Source of the DNA: Bacteroidia bacterium
GTDB taxonomy: Bacteria > Bacteroidota > Bacteroidia > J057
DNA: 64,000 bases
Reading direction: 5' to 3'
Assembly (NCBI GenBank): GCA_019695295.1
Contig: JAIBAH010000005.1
Span: 35,610 to 99,609 of the forward strand
In this document: piece by piece, positions 35,657 through 45,596 of the stretch
Position numbering within the stretch: the stretch's first letter is position 1
How the letters are laid out: every line of letters starts with the position of its first letter
Notes under the pieces: generated by a model
What the model was told of the DNA's origin: nothing
The model's input: only the letters and a program-made list of their open reading frames with translations
Databases searched by the model: none
Program-made: the position numbers and the translations under genes

Positions 35657-38329
35657 ATGAAAAAATCCATTTTTCTCTCATTTTTTTTCCTGATTCTCAC
35701 AGGATGGCTATCAGGACAGAATCTCATTCTCAACGGCAACCTTGGAGCGGTTACCACTTGTAGTGGTACTTTTTATGACAGTGGCGGGAGTGGCTCCAAT
35801 TATCAGAATGGAGAATCCTACAGCGTCACGATTTATCCGGCCAGCAGCGGTAAAATCCAGTTAAACTTTACCCTGTTTGATGTTGAAAACATGTATGACA
35901 GTTTGGTTATTTTTGATGCAGCCACTGCGGTAAACCCTGTTGCAAATCTGTCGGGTATAGTAGCCCCTTTTTCTGTCACTGCAACGAATCCTGCCGGCTG
36001 CCTTACCCTTGTCTGGGTTTCAGACAATTCCGTCGCCCGTCCGGGCTGGATAGCTACCATTTCCTGTACAACTCCCGCTATGTCGCTTTCTGCCAGCGTA
36101 AATAATACCTCCTGCAATACTCCTGACGGTAGTATTGATTTAACCGTAAACGGAGGAGTTATGCCAATCTCCTATATATGGAACACCGGTGATACAACTG
36201 AGGACATCTCTGCACTTTTACCAGGAGTTTATATTGTTAATGTAATGGACTCTACCGGTTATTTAGTTAGTGACACCTTTTATGTAAATTCCTCCAACCT
36301 CACGGTTACACCCACGATAACCCCAACCGCCTGTGACAGTACGGGAGGAATGATATCCCTTGCGCTTTCAGGAGGGAACGGCCCTTATACCTACACATGG
36401 AATAACGGAGAAACCGGCTCTTCCCTCCAGAGTAATCCTGCGCCGGGTGGCTATAGTGTCAATATTTATGACGCCAACGGCTGCTTTACAGCCTGGGCAG
36501 GATATTTAGTACCCGACGATAGCTGTACGGTTACAATCGACGGATATATCTTTAATGACCTCAACGGAAACTGCGTTCAGGATTCGGGAGAAAGTCCTGT
36601 CGTGAATGCATTCCTTGATATTACTCCGGGCTGGGCTACATTTACAGACGGCTCGGGATATTATAGTATTGAAGTAACTCCCGGCAACTATACCCTCACT
36701 TATTATACTACTCCCTTCTTTAATGTAAGCAGTTGCGGGGCGGGATTTACTCAGAGCCTTTCCCTTCCTAATTATGGAATGAATGCCTATAATACCAATT
36801 TCCCCGTTCAGTTTACGCCGGTTCAGGATTTGGCGGTTAGTCTGTATGAGGGTTTTTACGTACCTGGCTTCAATCATACAACCGTCATATTGGCCACAAA
36901 CAACAGCTCTATGACAATGTCTCCTGTACTTAAGTGGACACATGATTCCATCATTACTCCCCTTTCCTATTCCCTTCCACCGACTACCTATGACCCGCTA
37001 ACCCATACCGCCGAATGGAGCCTGCCTTCAATTGCCTCCCTTCAGTCACTTAATATATATATACAATCAGTAACCGATACTGCTGCCCAATTGGGTACAG
37101 CGACCCATTCAAATGTACAGATACTGCCTTTGACCGGAGATGCAACCCCTTTCAACAATCTGGATACCGTTTCAACGGTGGTCGTAGGTTCATTGGACCC
37201 GAATCAGAAAAGAGCCTATCCTTTGGGTGAAGGCACCAATCATTTTATTTCTCCTAATCAGAATCTCTTACATTACACAGTGGATTTTCAAAATACAGGA
37301 AATCACCCTGCAATGTTCGTCATAATCCGTGACACACTGGATGCCGCACTTGACGCATTTTCTGTGGTTCCGGGAATATCTTCCCATCCCTATACGCTAA
37401 CGCTGGAAAATGACAACATTCTTGTTTTCCGTTTTGACAATATCAATCTTCCGGACTCCTTCTCCAATGAGCCGGAAAGCCACGGTTACGTTACCTATTC
37501 TGTAAACACCAACAGCGGATTGACCCTGGGTACAGAAATTTTCAACAGCGCAGCCATTTATTTTGACTTTAATGCACCCATAATTACCAATGCAACCCAG
37601 CATACTGTTTACCTGCCTCCGGTCGCAACGATTGATCAGTCAGGCAGTATCTGTGAAGGACAGGACGTTACAGCAACCGTTACAAGTGGTGTTCCTCCTT
37701 ATAATTTCTCCTGGACCAACGGAGCGAATGACCCCAATAATTTCACCGGTTCGTTTTATACTGTGTTTTCTAGCGTTGGAACCTATAATCTTACCGTTAC
37801 CGACCTTTATGGAACGGTTAGTACTGTTCAGAATTTGGTGGTAGAACAGGTTCCGAGTAATGCTGGATTTTCTTATTACTTCTCAGGAGATACAATATTC
37901 TTTACTCCGAACAGTATCATCAATGCTGCTTATGTATGGGATTTTGGAAATGGTCAGACAAGCTCGCTTCTCTATCCCTATATTATCGCTACTGAGCCGG
38001 AATATGTAGTATCCTTATCAGTAGGAAATCTATGCGGAGATATTTCTGACATTCAAAACATAACTGTAACGGGAATTGAGGAGGATATACAAAACCACAT
38101 TCGCTTATTCCCAAATCCAGCAACTCACAAAACTGAACTGATTGTACCGTTTGCTGCCGAAGAACCTTATTCCGTTGTCCTGACAGATATTACCGGAAAA
38201 GTTTTGCAAAAATGGGAGGGAGTTTCAACCGAAAGATTCACCATTTCCGTAGAATCTCTGTCTGCCGGAACTTATTTCATTGAAGTAAAAGGCAAAAAAC
38301 ATCAGGTTAAAAAATTAGTCATTCAATAA
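35657..38329 (+). CDS. Mosaic T9SS-secreted protein (CUB, SprB-like, SdrD-like, PKD-like modules)
   Basis: An 890-residue exported protein. After the signal peptide (MKKSIFLSFFFLILTGWLSGQ) comes a CUB-like domain (GTFYDSGGSGSNYQNGE to about residue 140). Two SprB-like repeats follow (ISYIWNTGDTTEDISALLPG; YTYTWNNGETGSSL). An SdrD-B-like unit (IDGYIFNDLNGNCVQDSGE) is next. A long segment contains the SLDPNQKRAYPLGEG and VDFQNTGNHPA motifs common in Bacteroidota surface proteins. A PKD-like module (AYVWDFGNGQTSS) and a T9SS type A sorting domain (LFPNPATHKTELIV to the end) close it. Adhesion or matrix binding is inferred. A strong terminator follows. Confidence 0.88.
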   Translation: MKKSIFLSFFFLILTGWLSGQNLILNGNLGAVTTCSGTFYDSGGSGSNYQNGESYSVTIYPASSGKIQLNFTLFDVENMYDSLVIFDAATAVNPVANLSGIVAPFSVTATNPAGCLTLVWVSDNSVARPGWIATISCTTPAMSLSASVNNTSCNTPDGSIDLTVNGGVMPISYIWNTGDTTEDISALLPGVYIVNVMDSTGYLVSDTFYVNSSNLTVTPTITPTACDSTGGMISLALSGGNGPYTYTWNNGETGSSLQSNPAPGGYSVNIYDANGCFTAWAGYLVPDDSCTVTIDGYIFNDLNGNCVQDSGESPVVNAFLDITPGWATFTDGSGYYSIEVTPGNYTLTYYTTPFFNVSSCGAGFTQSLSLPNYGMNAYNTNFPVQFTPVQDLAVSLYEGFYVPGFNHTTVILATNNSSMTMSPVLKWTHDSIITPLSYSLPPTTYDPLTHTAEWSLPSIASLQSLNIYIQSVTDTAAQLGTATHSNVQILPLTGDATPFNNLDTVSTVVVGSLDPNQKRAYPLGEGTNHFISPNQNLLHYTVDFQNTGNHPAMFVIIRDTLDAALDAFSVVPGISSHPYTLTLENDNILVFRFDNINLPDSFSNEPESHGYVTYSVNTNSGLTLGTEIFNSAAIYFDFNAPIITNATQHTVYLPPVATIDQSGSICEGQDVTATVTSGVPPYNFSWTNGANDPNNFTGSFYTVFSSVGTYNLTVTDLYGTVSTVQNLVVEQVPSNAGFSYYFSGDTIFFTPNSIINAAYVWDFGNGQTSSLLYPYIIATEPEYVVSLSVGNLCGDISDIQNITVTGIEEDIQNHIRLFPNPATHKTELIVPFAAEEPYSVVLTDITGKVLQKWEGVSTERFTISVESLSAGTYFIEVKGKKHQVKKLVIQ

Positions 38330-38346
38330 AGTTAATTTTTCTGCAG

Positions 38347-38386
38347 AAAACTTGCCCGTTAGTTATCTTTCGGGCAAGTTTTTTTT
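38347..38386 (+). terminator. Rho-independent terminator
   Basis: AAAACTTGCCCG (38347-38358) pairs perfectly with CGGGCAAGTTTT (38371-38382) and runs into further Ts. Confidence 0.9.
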
Positions 38387-38451
38387 GTGCTTTCCCTGTA
38401 TCACAATACACTCAATTTTATTATCTTTGCTTTTCATCCATCCCAAAGAAA

Positions 38452-38988
38452 ATGTATCATTACCAAACCGAAACAGAAAGACTTATCCTTCGTCCTTTTA
38501 CCCTTGACGATGCTGACGCTTTTTTTGAATTTAACAAAGACCCTGAAGTAGTTAAATACACCGGAAATCCACCTACTCTATCTATTGAAGAAGCAAAAGA
38601 AATTATCGAGAGGGTAATTTTCCCTCAATATTCAAAAAATGGAATGGGAAGACTGGCTGTAATCAAAAAGGAGAATCAGGAGATTATCGGATTTTGTGGA
38701 CTAAAATTCATAGAAGAAGAGAATGAAACAGATTTAGGCTATCGGTTTCTCCGTTCAGAGTGGGGACAAGGATATGCAACCGAATCCGCAAAAGCAGTAT
38801 TAAAACACGGATTTGAAGACCTCGGGATAGAAAGAATCATAGCAAGAGTGGATAAAAGAAACATTAATTCCCTGCGGGTAATAGAAAAACTCGGGATGAC
38901 TTATGATTCGGACATCCTTTGTGAGTCCCTTCCTTCCGTAAAACACAAAATACTCCGTTCCGACTGGCTGAAGCACAGGAAAAGATAA
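38452..38988 (+). CDS. GNAT family N-acetyltransferase (RimJ/RimL-like)
   Basis: A 178-residue cytosolic acetyltransferase. It has the RimJ/RimL-type start (TERLILRPFTLDDADAFFEF), a central beta-strand pair (IIGFCGLKFI), the acetyl-CoA-binding loop R-x-x-W-G-Q-G-Y-A-T-E (about residues 103-113), and the late segment RVDKRNINSLRVIEKLGM. Substrates could be a ribosomal protein N-terminus, an amino acid or a small molecule; the sequence does not decide. It is a stand-alone gene. Confidence 0.9.
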   Translation: MYHYQTETERLILRPFTLDDADAFFEFNKDPEVVKYTGNPPTLSIEEAKEIIERVIFPQYSKNGMGRLAVIKKENQEIIGFCGLKFIEEENETDLGYRFLRSEWGQGYATESAKAVLKHGFEDLGIERIIARVDKRNINSLRVIEKLGMTYDSDILCESLPSVKHKILRSDWLKHRKR

Positions 38989-39043
38989 TTTAAAAAAGTA
39001 GAGGACTTTTGTATTTTTTTAATCAAAAAAAGAATTGAAATCC

Positions 39044-39051
39044 TATATTTG
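39044..39051 (+). promoter_or_regulatory. Putative -7 promoter box of glpK
   Basis: TATATTTG fits the TAnnTTTG consensus and lies 45 nt upstream of the glpK ATG. No good TTG box is visible at the expected 19-21-nt distance, so confidence is low. Confidence 0.4.
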
Positions 39052-39096
39052 TAAACCGTTTTGTTTTCATTTTTTTTAAAGTTAAATATCAAAAAT

Positions 39097-40584
39097 ATGA
39101 AAAAATATATTCTGGCAATAGACCAGGGCACAACAAGCTCCAGAGCAATAATATTTGATAAAAACGAAAAAATTGTGGGGATTGCCCAAAAAGAGTTCAC
39201 CCAGTATTTCCCCCAATCAGGATGGGTGGAACATGACCCTCAGGAAATCTGGGAATCTCAACTTGCCGTTACCCGTCAGGTAATAGAGGAAAATGAAATT
39301 GATGCAGAAGAAATCGAGGCTATCGGAATTACCAATCAGCGCGAAACCACGGTCGTCTGGAATAAATATACCGGAAAAGCCATCTATAATGCAATTGTCT
39401 GGCAGGATAAAAGAACTGCCCCCATTTGTGAAGAGTTAAAAAAACAAAAGATGGAGCCTTATATCCGAAAAAACACAGGACTTGTGGCCGACTCTTATTT
39501 TTCAGGCACTAAAATCACCTGGATTCTGGATTGGGTAGCGGTGAACCGGCCTGATATTAAACCACAGGATTTGTGCTTTGGAACGATAGATACCTGGCTA
39601 ATCTGGAATCTGACAGCGGGCAAAGTGCACGCAACGGATTTTTCCAATGCCTCCAGAACGATGATTTTCAACATCAATACACTGGAGTGGGATAAAAAAA
39701 TGATGAAAGCGCTTTCTATACCCCAAAATATTTTGCCGGAAGTCAGAAGTTCATCCGGAAACTTTGGCGTTACGGATGGAAAATGGTTTGGAGCCGAAAT
39801 TCCTATCAGGGGAGTTGCAGGAGATCAGCAGGCGGCTCTTTTCGGACAGAAATGTTTTGAAAAAGGAATGGCTAAAAACACCTACGGAACCGGTTGTTTT
39901 ATGTTGATGAATACCGGGGAAACCCCGATTTACAGCAAAAGCGGATTGTTGACTACGATTGCCTGGGCTAAAAACGGAAAGTTGACGTATGCACTGGAAG
40001 GAAGCGTCTTCAATGCCGGAGCTGCGATTCAATGGCTGAGAGATGGGCTAAAAATAATAGAAACCGCCCAGGATTCAGAATATTTTGCAAGAAAAGTCCC
40101 TGACTCGGACGGAGTGGTTGTAGTACCGGCTTTTTCAGGACTCGGTGCTCCCTACTGGGACATGTATGCAAGAGGAGGGATATTTGGCATTACCCGGCGT
40201 ACCAATAAGTACCATATTATCCGGGCTACTCTGGACTCCCTTGCCTATCAAACCCGGGATATACTCGAAGCAATGGAAAATGACGCAGAAACCGCACTTT
40301 CTACTTTAAGGGTGGACGGAGGAGCAACTGCCAACAGCCTCTTAATGCAGTTTCAGTCTGACATTCTTGGAAAAACAGTAGAAAGGGCACAAAATAAAGA
40401 ATGTACGGCCTTAGGGGCTGCCTATCTTGCCGGGCTGTTTACCGGTTTCTGGAAAAAAGAAGACCTGGAATCCGTCTCTGCCTTTCATACTTTTCAGCCG
40501 GCTTTAGATACTGAAACGAGAACCCAAAAATACAAACGGTGGAAAAAAGCAGTAGAAAAGTGTAAAGACTGGGAAAACGACTGA
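39097..40584 (+). CDS. glpK: Glycerol kinase
   Basis: A 495-residue FGGY-family kinase that phosphorylates glycerol to glycerol-3-phosphate with ATP. The ATG at 39097 gives the canonical [18 protein letters not shown] start; an upstream in-frame ATG at 39061 would add 12 residues without support. Further signatures are [12 protein letters not shown], the substrate-binding [22 protein letters not shown], the FGGY-like [13 protein letters not shown], and [15 protein letters not shown]. No glpF or glpD gene is next to it. It ends in TGA and is followed by a bidirectional terminator shared with hppA. Confidence 0.97.
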   Translation: MKKYILAIDQGTTSSRAIIFDKNEKIVGIAQKEFTQYFPQSGWVEHDPQEIWESQLAVTRQVIEENEIDAEEIEAIGITNQRETTVVWNKYTGKAIYNAIVWQDKRTAPICEELKKQKMEPYIRKNTGLVADSYFSGTKITWILDWVAVNRPDIKPQDLCFGTIDTWLIWNLTAGKVHATDFSNASRTMIFNINTLEWDKKMMKALSIPQNILPEVRSSSGNFGVTDGKWFGAEIPIRGVAGDQQAALFGQKCFEKGMAKNTYGTGCFMLMNTGETPIYSKSGLLTTIAWAKNGKLTYALEGSVFNAGAAIQWLRDGLKIIETAQDSEYFARKVPDSDGVVVVPAFSGLGAPYWDMYARGGIFGITRRTNKYHIIRATLDSLAYQTRDILEAMENDAETALSTLRVDGGATANSLLMQFQSDILGKTVERAQNKECTALGAAYLAGLFTGFWKKEDLESVSAFHTFQPALDTETRTQKYKRWKKAVEKCKDWEND

Positions 40585-40599
40585 GCAGAATGATGATAC

Positions 40600-40634
40600 A
40601 AAAAATGCAGGCTGAAATTCAACCTGCATTTTTT
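40600..40634. terminator. Bidirectional terminator between glpK and hppA
   Basis: AAAAAATGCAGG (40600-40611) pairs perfectly with CCTGCATTTTTT (40623-40634). The A and T flanks serve both converging genes. Confidence 0.9.
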
Positions 40635-40653
40635 ATTTATGTAAAAAACAAAA

Positions 40654-43371
40654 TTATTTTTGAGTTACTCTCACATCAATTCTTCTGTTTTTCGCTTTGT
40701 TTTCTTCAGTATCATTTTTTGCTATCGGATGATCCTGACCATATCCTTCTGCTTCCATTCTTTTAGCATCCACTCCTAATTTTTCCAGTTCTGCCTTTAC
40801 ATTACTGGCTCTTTCCTGAGAAAGTTTCAGGTTGGATTTAGGGTCACCGGTATTGTCTGTATAGCCTCCGATTTTCAGATTTACTTTAGGATAAGCAGCA
40901 AGAACAGAAGCTATATTTTGCAATTGCTCCTGAGATTCCGGCTTTAAAACGGATTTTCCTGTTTCAAAAAGAAGACGGTCAAAGCTAAACCAGGTTGATT
41001 TATCCACTGGTTTGGAAGAATCTTCGATAAAAGAGATTAATTTATTTTCCACACCATTGGCAGGAAGATTCAGTTCGGTTCCTGAAGCGAGTTTTCTTTT
41101 TGCAAATGCACCTAAATCCCCGAAAGTAACTTTTGATGCTTCTTCAGCAGGAGAAGGCTGAGTTGCCGCAGGTGCTTCTACTACTTCCGTTTTAGGAGCA
41201 GGGTTTTCAGTAACAGTATGAGCACCCGGATTAATTGCAATGAAAGGCGCAATGATTAATGCAACGATAGAGGAAAGTTTAATCAAAATATTCATTGATG
41301 GTCCTGAAGTATCTTTAAACGGATCTCCAACAGTATCACCGGTTACAGCAGCTTTATGTGGTTCAGATTTTTTGTAATACGTTTCTCCGTCAATTACTAC
41401 TCCTTTTTCAAAAGACTTTTTCGCATTATCCCAGGCTCCTCCCGCATTTGACTGGAAAATAGCCCAAAGAACCCCCGAAACGGTAACTCCTGCAAGATAC
41501 CCGCCGAGTGGTTCAGGTCCCATGATAAACCCTACGAGTAAAGGCGTTACGATAGTAATAATCCCCGGGGTCATCATTTCTCTGATTGCTGCTTTAGTAG
41601 AAATATCCACACATCTTTTATAGTCAGGTTTTCCGGTACCTTCCATAATTCCGGGGATTTCCTTAAACTGACGACGAACCTCTTTCACCATTTCCATGGC
41701 AGCCTTTCCTACTGAATTCATTGCAAAAGCAGAGAAAACAACCGGAATCATCCCTCCCACAAAAACAGCGGCAAGTACATTTGCTTTATAGATATTAATC
41801 CCGTTAATATGGGTAAAGTTTACATAAGCAGCAAATAAAGCAAGTGCGGTAAGTGCAGCAGAAGCAATCGCAAATCCTTTACCAATCGCAGCAGTAGTAT
41901 TCCCTACAGAATCCAGGATATCGGTACGACCTCTTACTTCAGAAGGTAATTCGCTCATTTCCGCGATTCCCCCTGCATTGTCAGCAATCGGCCCGAATGC
42001 GTCAATCGCAAGCTGCATAGCGGTAGTTGCCATCATAGCAGAAGCCGCGATTGCCACTCCGTAAAAACCGGATAATGAATAAGCACCCCAGATAGCACCT
42101 GCAAACAACAGAATCGGGAAGGCAGTAGAGAACATCCCTGTAGCCAAACCTGCGATGATGTTGGTAGCGGCACCTGTAGCAGAACGGTTTACGATATCCA
42201 TCACCGGTTTTTTACCTAAGCCGGTATAGTACTCAGTAATATAGGAAATCAAACCTCCTACAATTAATCCTACTACAACCGCACCAAAAACCCGTAAAGA
42301 AGAAATATCTTTCGCTGCTTCATCAAAGAAGTTCATTTTCATGGTTTCAGGAAGCAACCATTTTATAAGGAAAAAACATGCTACCGCAGTAAGTCCGATA
42401 GAAACCCAGTTTCCGCGATTCAGCGCCGACTGAACAGAATTAATATCTGCATTGTCATTTTTTACCCCAACAAACCATGAACCGATAATCGAGAATAAAA
42501 TTCCGAATCCGGCAATGAACATGGGTAATAAAATCGGACCGAGTCCGCCAAAAGCATCTTCCAGCCCTCCCATATCTTTGATTACCTGATTTCCCAATAC
42601 CATAGAACCCAGGATAGTAGCCACATAGGAACCAAAAAGGTCTGCTCCCATACCGGCAACGTCCCCTACATTATCTCCTACATTGTCTGCAATCGTGGCA
42701 GGATTACGGGGATCATCTTCCGGAATACCCGCTTCTACTTTTCCTACAAGGTCAGCGCCTACGTCAGCAGCTTTGGTGTAAATCCCGCCACCCACACGCG
42801 CAAATAATGCAATGGATTCAGCTCCCAGAGAAAAACCAGTAAGAACTTCCAGCACTCTTACCATTTCATCCATGTTTCCGGCAACCATTACGCCATTCAT
42901 AAATATTCTAAAAAACAAAATAAAAAGAAGCGTGAGACCCAGTACAGCAAGACCGGCAACCCCTAATCCCATTACCATTCCGCCTGTAAACGAAACTTTC
43001 AGCGCATGAGAAAGACTTGTTCTTGCAGCCTGAGTAGTTCGAACGTTTGCTTTGGTGGCAATCCGCATCCCAAAATTCCCTGCAAGGGCGGAGAAAAAAG
43101 CACCTATTATAAATGCTACAATAATCAGGGCAGAAGAATGTTCTACCATTTGCGATAAAATAAACAGTGCTACAGAAGCAATCAGTACAAATATTGCCAA
43201 AACCCTGTATTCTGCCTTAAGGAAGGCCATCGCTCCTTCTGCAATTGCATCTGAAATTCCCCGCATTTTTGCATCTCCGGAATCCTGCTTTTCAACCCAA
43301 TTAGACTGAATAAACATATACACCAATGCAATCAAGCCAAATATTGGTGTTAAGTAAAGTACAAACTCCAT
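40654..43371 (-). CDS. hppA: K+-dependent membrane pyrophosphatase fused to a C-terminal OmpA-like domain
   Basis: A 905-residue fusion. Residues 1 to about 735 form a complete ion-pumping pyrophosphatase with 15-17 hydrophobic helices. They carry the pyrophosphate-binding signatures [20 protein letters not shown] and [19 protein letters not shown], plus [12 protein letters not shown]. Ala in [10 protein letters not shown], in place of Lys, marks the K+-dependent class; whether it pumps H+ or Na+ cannot be decided by eye. A Pro/Ala linker follows (about 740-770), then an OmpA/MotB-like peptidoglycan-binding domain (about 795-905: [50 protein letters not shown]). Family topology puts the C-terminus outside the cytoplasm, so the added domain would face the wall. 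Confidence 0.95.
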   Translation of the reverse strand: MEFVLYLTPIFGLIALVYMFIQSNWVEKQDSGDAKMRGISDAIAEGAMAFLKAEYRVLAIFVLIASVALFILSQMVEHSSALIIVAFIIGAFFSALAGNFGMRIATKANVRTTQAARTSLSHALKVSFTGGMVMGLGVAGLAVLGLTLLFILFFRIFMNGVMVAGNMDEMVRVLEVLTGFSLGAESIALFARVGGGIYTKAADVGADLVGKVEAGIPEDDPRNPATIADNVGDNVGDVAGMGADLFGSYVATILGSMVLGNQVIKDMGGLEDAFGGLGPILLPMFIAGFGILFSIIGSWFVGVKNDNADINSVQSALNRGNWVSIGLTAVACFFLIKWLLPETMKMNFFDEAAKDISSLRVFGAVVVGLIVGGLISYITEYYTGLGKKPVMDIVNRSATGAATNIIAGLATGMFSTAFPILLFAGAIWGAYSLSGFYGVAIAASAMMATTAMQLAIDAFGPIADNAGGIAEMSELPSEVRGRTDILDSVGNTTAAIGKGFAIASAALTALALFAAYVNFTHINGINIYKANVLAAVFVGGMIPVVFSAFAMNSVGKAAMEMVKEVRRQFKEIPGIMEGTGKPDYKRCVDISTKAAIREMMTPGIITIVTPLLVGFIMGPEPLGGYLAGVTVSGVLWAIFQSNAGGAWDNAKKSFEKGVVIDGETYYKKSEPHKAAVTGDTVGDPFKDTSGPSMNILIKLSSIVALIIAPFIAINPGAHTVTENPAPKTEVVEAPAATQPSPAEEASKVTFGDLGAFAKRKLASGTELNLPANGVENKLISFIEDSSKPVDKSTWFSFDRLLFETGKSVLKPESQEQLQNIASVLAAYPKVNLKIGGYTDNTGDPKSNLKLSQERASNVKAELEKLGVDAKRMEAEGYGQDHPIAKNDTEENKAKNRRIDVRVTQK

Positions 43372-43954
43372 TTTTTTGTTGATTTTTTAATATGAATTAA
43401 AATTTATTTGCAAACTGTTTTTTAAAACAGACCGCAAAAATAGAACAGTTTTTTTGTTTTGACAAAATAATATTTTATTTTTTCCTTATACCTCATAAAA
43501 AAAACCCCCATTAGATGGAGGTTTAACCCTAACATGAAAATTCTTTTGAAACCCTTTTTGCTATGAAACCCACGACAAATGTATAGCAATAAATGTCAAA
43601 TTCAATAAAATTTTCATTAGAATTATATTAGAAAATCATTAGAATTTTAATGTTATTTTTTTAGTTTGTTGAAAATTAATCAATTAAGCCCAACAAAGGC
43701 ATTTAAAACCTTTGTTTAAACATTCCCGTATATGGCCTTTTTGCTGAAAGTGAACGGTTTTTTAGTGATATACTGACAAAAGCATTCTTTACAGGCAGAG
43801 GTACAACCGCATCTTTCATCAGGGTAGTTTCTTTGACAGGCGGTGAACTTCAAGCCCTCCAAAACCTTACCTCAATCTTCTGAGGGAAAAATTTTAGGGG
43901 TGAATACAGAAATGGCGGAAAAATCCTTTCTTGTTTCGGAAACGGTATAACGAA
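43372..43954. other. Intergenic region upstream of hppA, no gene
   Basis: The region holds the hppA promoter (43435-43466) and an imperfect hairpin near 43503-43525 (AACCCCCA against TGGAGGTT). The rest has no reading frame or repeat I can support. It lies between the divergent start of hppA and the end of the serine-hydrolase gene. Confidence 0.5.
43435..43466 (-). promoter_or_regulatory. Bacteroidota-type promoter of hppA
   Basis: On the minus strand TTTG (43466-43463) and TATTTTTG (43442-43435) are separated by 20 nt, a full match to the -33/-7 consensus. The leader to the hppA ATG at 43371 is about 57 nt. Confidence 0.75.
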
Positions 43955-45130
43955 TTATTCGTCATCTTCCAGTAATACATCCAACCCATACACCACACTA
44001 TAAACATCATTCACATCATAAGCAATACGATCATGAATATTGCTGAGAACAATGATAGTCGTATTACTTTGGCGGTGACGGTGAAATAAAGTATGATAAC
44101 TATGCCACCAACCATTATGATAGGTGAGATAGGAGTTATCGGGTTGTTGCATCATTCTCCAACCCAAACCATAATTTTTACGGCTGGGTTTTTCAAAACT
44201 AAGCGGAGTATAGGCTTCATTTTGTGTTTGCTCGTTTATCAGAATTCCACTGTACAGAGCCTGGTCAAATATATATAAATCTTCTACAGAGCTAAATATT
44301 CCTTTATCTCCTACCACACCGTCAAACATGGTAAACTGGTCAATCTCCCCTTTTTTATTAAATCCATAGGTAAGATTGGGGTGTGTCGTATAAGTGTGGT
44401 CAAAAACCCAGGAATTATGCATACCCAAAGGCTGAAAAATATTCATTTGCATAAAATCCTTATAACTCAGACCACTTATTTTTTCGATGATGGAAGCCAG
44501 TACTACATAGTTTGTATTGGAATAACTGAAAAATGAATTGGGTTTTCCGATTGCCTTGGGCTTATAGGTTTCCATAATATTCATAACGTGCCAGTTGGTC
44601 AGAAGCATATCCTTCTCTTTCCAGTAGGAATTACAAAATGAAAGATAATTGGGTAAGCCAGACCTGTGACTAAGGAGGTCTTTAATTGTTACATCAGGAT
44701 AGGGAAATCCGGGAAAATACATTTGCACATTGTCTTCGAGCGTGAGGATTCCTCTTTCCTTCATCATCAGGATTGCCGTAGCAGTAAGGGTTTTGGAAAC
44801 CGAAGCAAGCTGAAAAGAGGAATTGGTGTGCAGGGTATCCTTTGTATAAATATTGGCATATCCGTAAGCACCCGTAAAAACAGGTTTTCCGTTTTTAGCA
44901 ACCAGAACACATCCGTTGAACTTTCTTAAATCCCGCTTTGTACTGTAAATGCTATCCAGTTTTAACCGTAACCACTGATAAGAAGGATTAATACTATCAG
45001 TAGGAGATAACCGATAAACCGGGGTTTCCGCAGAAGTGTTTGCGCTTTTTGTTAATACAGTGTAGGACGAAAAAGCGTAAAATTGAATTAATGCGGTTAT
45101 TATCAGAAAGAAACGATACTTTATATTCAT
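43955..45130 (-). CDS. Exported serine hydrolase, beta-lactamase/penicillin-binding (AmpC-like) family
   Basis: A 391-residue protein with an N-terminal signal peptide (MNIKYRFFLIITALIQFYAFSSYTVL). The catalytic SxxK is Ser110-Val-Ser-Lys113 in FQLASVSKTLTATAIL. The YxN motif is Tyr202-Ser-Asn204 in FFSYSNTNYV. A late HNGWWHSYHT replaces the classic KTG box, as is common in family-XII esterase/peptidase members. It may be a D-aminopeptidase, esterase or peptidoglycan enzyme; nothing specifically marks a drug-resistance enzyme. It is monocistronic, with AT-rich DNA upstream. Confidence 0.87.
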   Translation of the reverse strand: MNIKYRFFLIITALIQFYAFSSYTVLTKSANTSAETPVYRLSPTDSINPSYQWLRLKLDSIYSTKRDLRKFNGCVLVAKNGKPVFTGAYGYANIYTKDTLHTNSSFQLASVSKTLTATAILMMKERGILTLEDNVQMYFPGFPYPDVTIKDLLSHRSGLPNYLSFCNSYWKEKDMLLTNWHVMNIMETYKPKAIGKPNSFFSYSNTNYVVLASIIEKISGLSYKDFMQMNIFQPLGMHNSWVFDHTYTTHPNLTYGFNKKGEIDQFTMFDGVVGDKGIFSSVEDLYIFDQALYSGILINEQTQNEAYTPLSFEKPSRKNYGLGWRMMQQPDNSYLTYHNGWWHSYHTLFHRHRQSNTTIIVLSNIHDRIAYDVNDVYSVVYGLDVLLEDDE

Positions 45131-45427
45131 TTTTTTATTTTATTAATAAACTGAGAGAGAAATTCGAGGTCAATATTAGGATTTTTTTTCCGAAATTAAT
45201 ACTACATAAACTAATAAAATTATTTTTTATATAATCCGGATATTGAATAACCCGCTGCAAACTCCCGAAACAGATTATTCAATTATCTGACAAAAATAAT
45301 GAATTTAATACAAAAAAGAAAAAATTTGTTTTTTTTCTGTAAGATAGCTTATACATTTATAATTAAAACCCTGTACTATCGTTCAAAACAAGAACGATAG
45401 TTTCTGATTTTTTATTGAATCCCACTA
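45131..45427. other. AT-rich intergenic region with one perfect hairpin
   Basis: No gene is seen. A 10-bp perfect stem ACTATCGTTC (45375-45384) with GAACGATAGT (45392-45401) sits about 245 nt before the serine-hydrolase start, and TTCTGATTTTTT follows on the plus strand. There is no plus-strand gene that it would terminate. Confidence 0.5.
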
Positions 45428-45468
45428 TAAAAAAATCCGGATATAAATTTTTTAATTATACCCGGATT
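45428..45468 (-). terminator. Terminator of the purN-purH unit
   Basis: On the minus strand the arm at 45456-45468 (AATCCGGGTATAA) pairs with 45434-45446 with one wobble and is followed by six Ts. It lies about 130 nt after the purH stop. Confidence 0.75.
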
Positions 45469-45596
45469 ACTATTTGTAGCTGTATTATTGAGGAAAGAAA
45501 TTCATTTTAAAATCCGGACGAAAAGAAGCAGATTTTACGGATTCATATTTCACATCCGGCAAATCCATTGCCTTTCTTTTTTTACAAAAACGTTTT

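Noticed and set aside
43955..45130. Antibiotic-resistance beta-lactamase
   Set aside because: SxxK and YxN are shared by many AmpC-fold esterases and peptidases; the KTG box is not typical and nothing specific to drug hydrolysis is visible.
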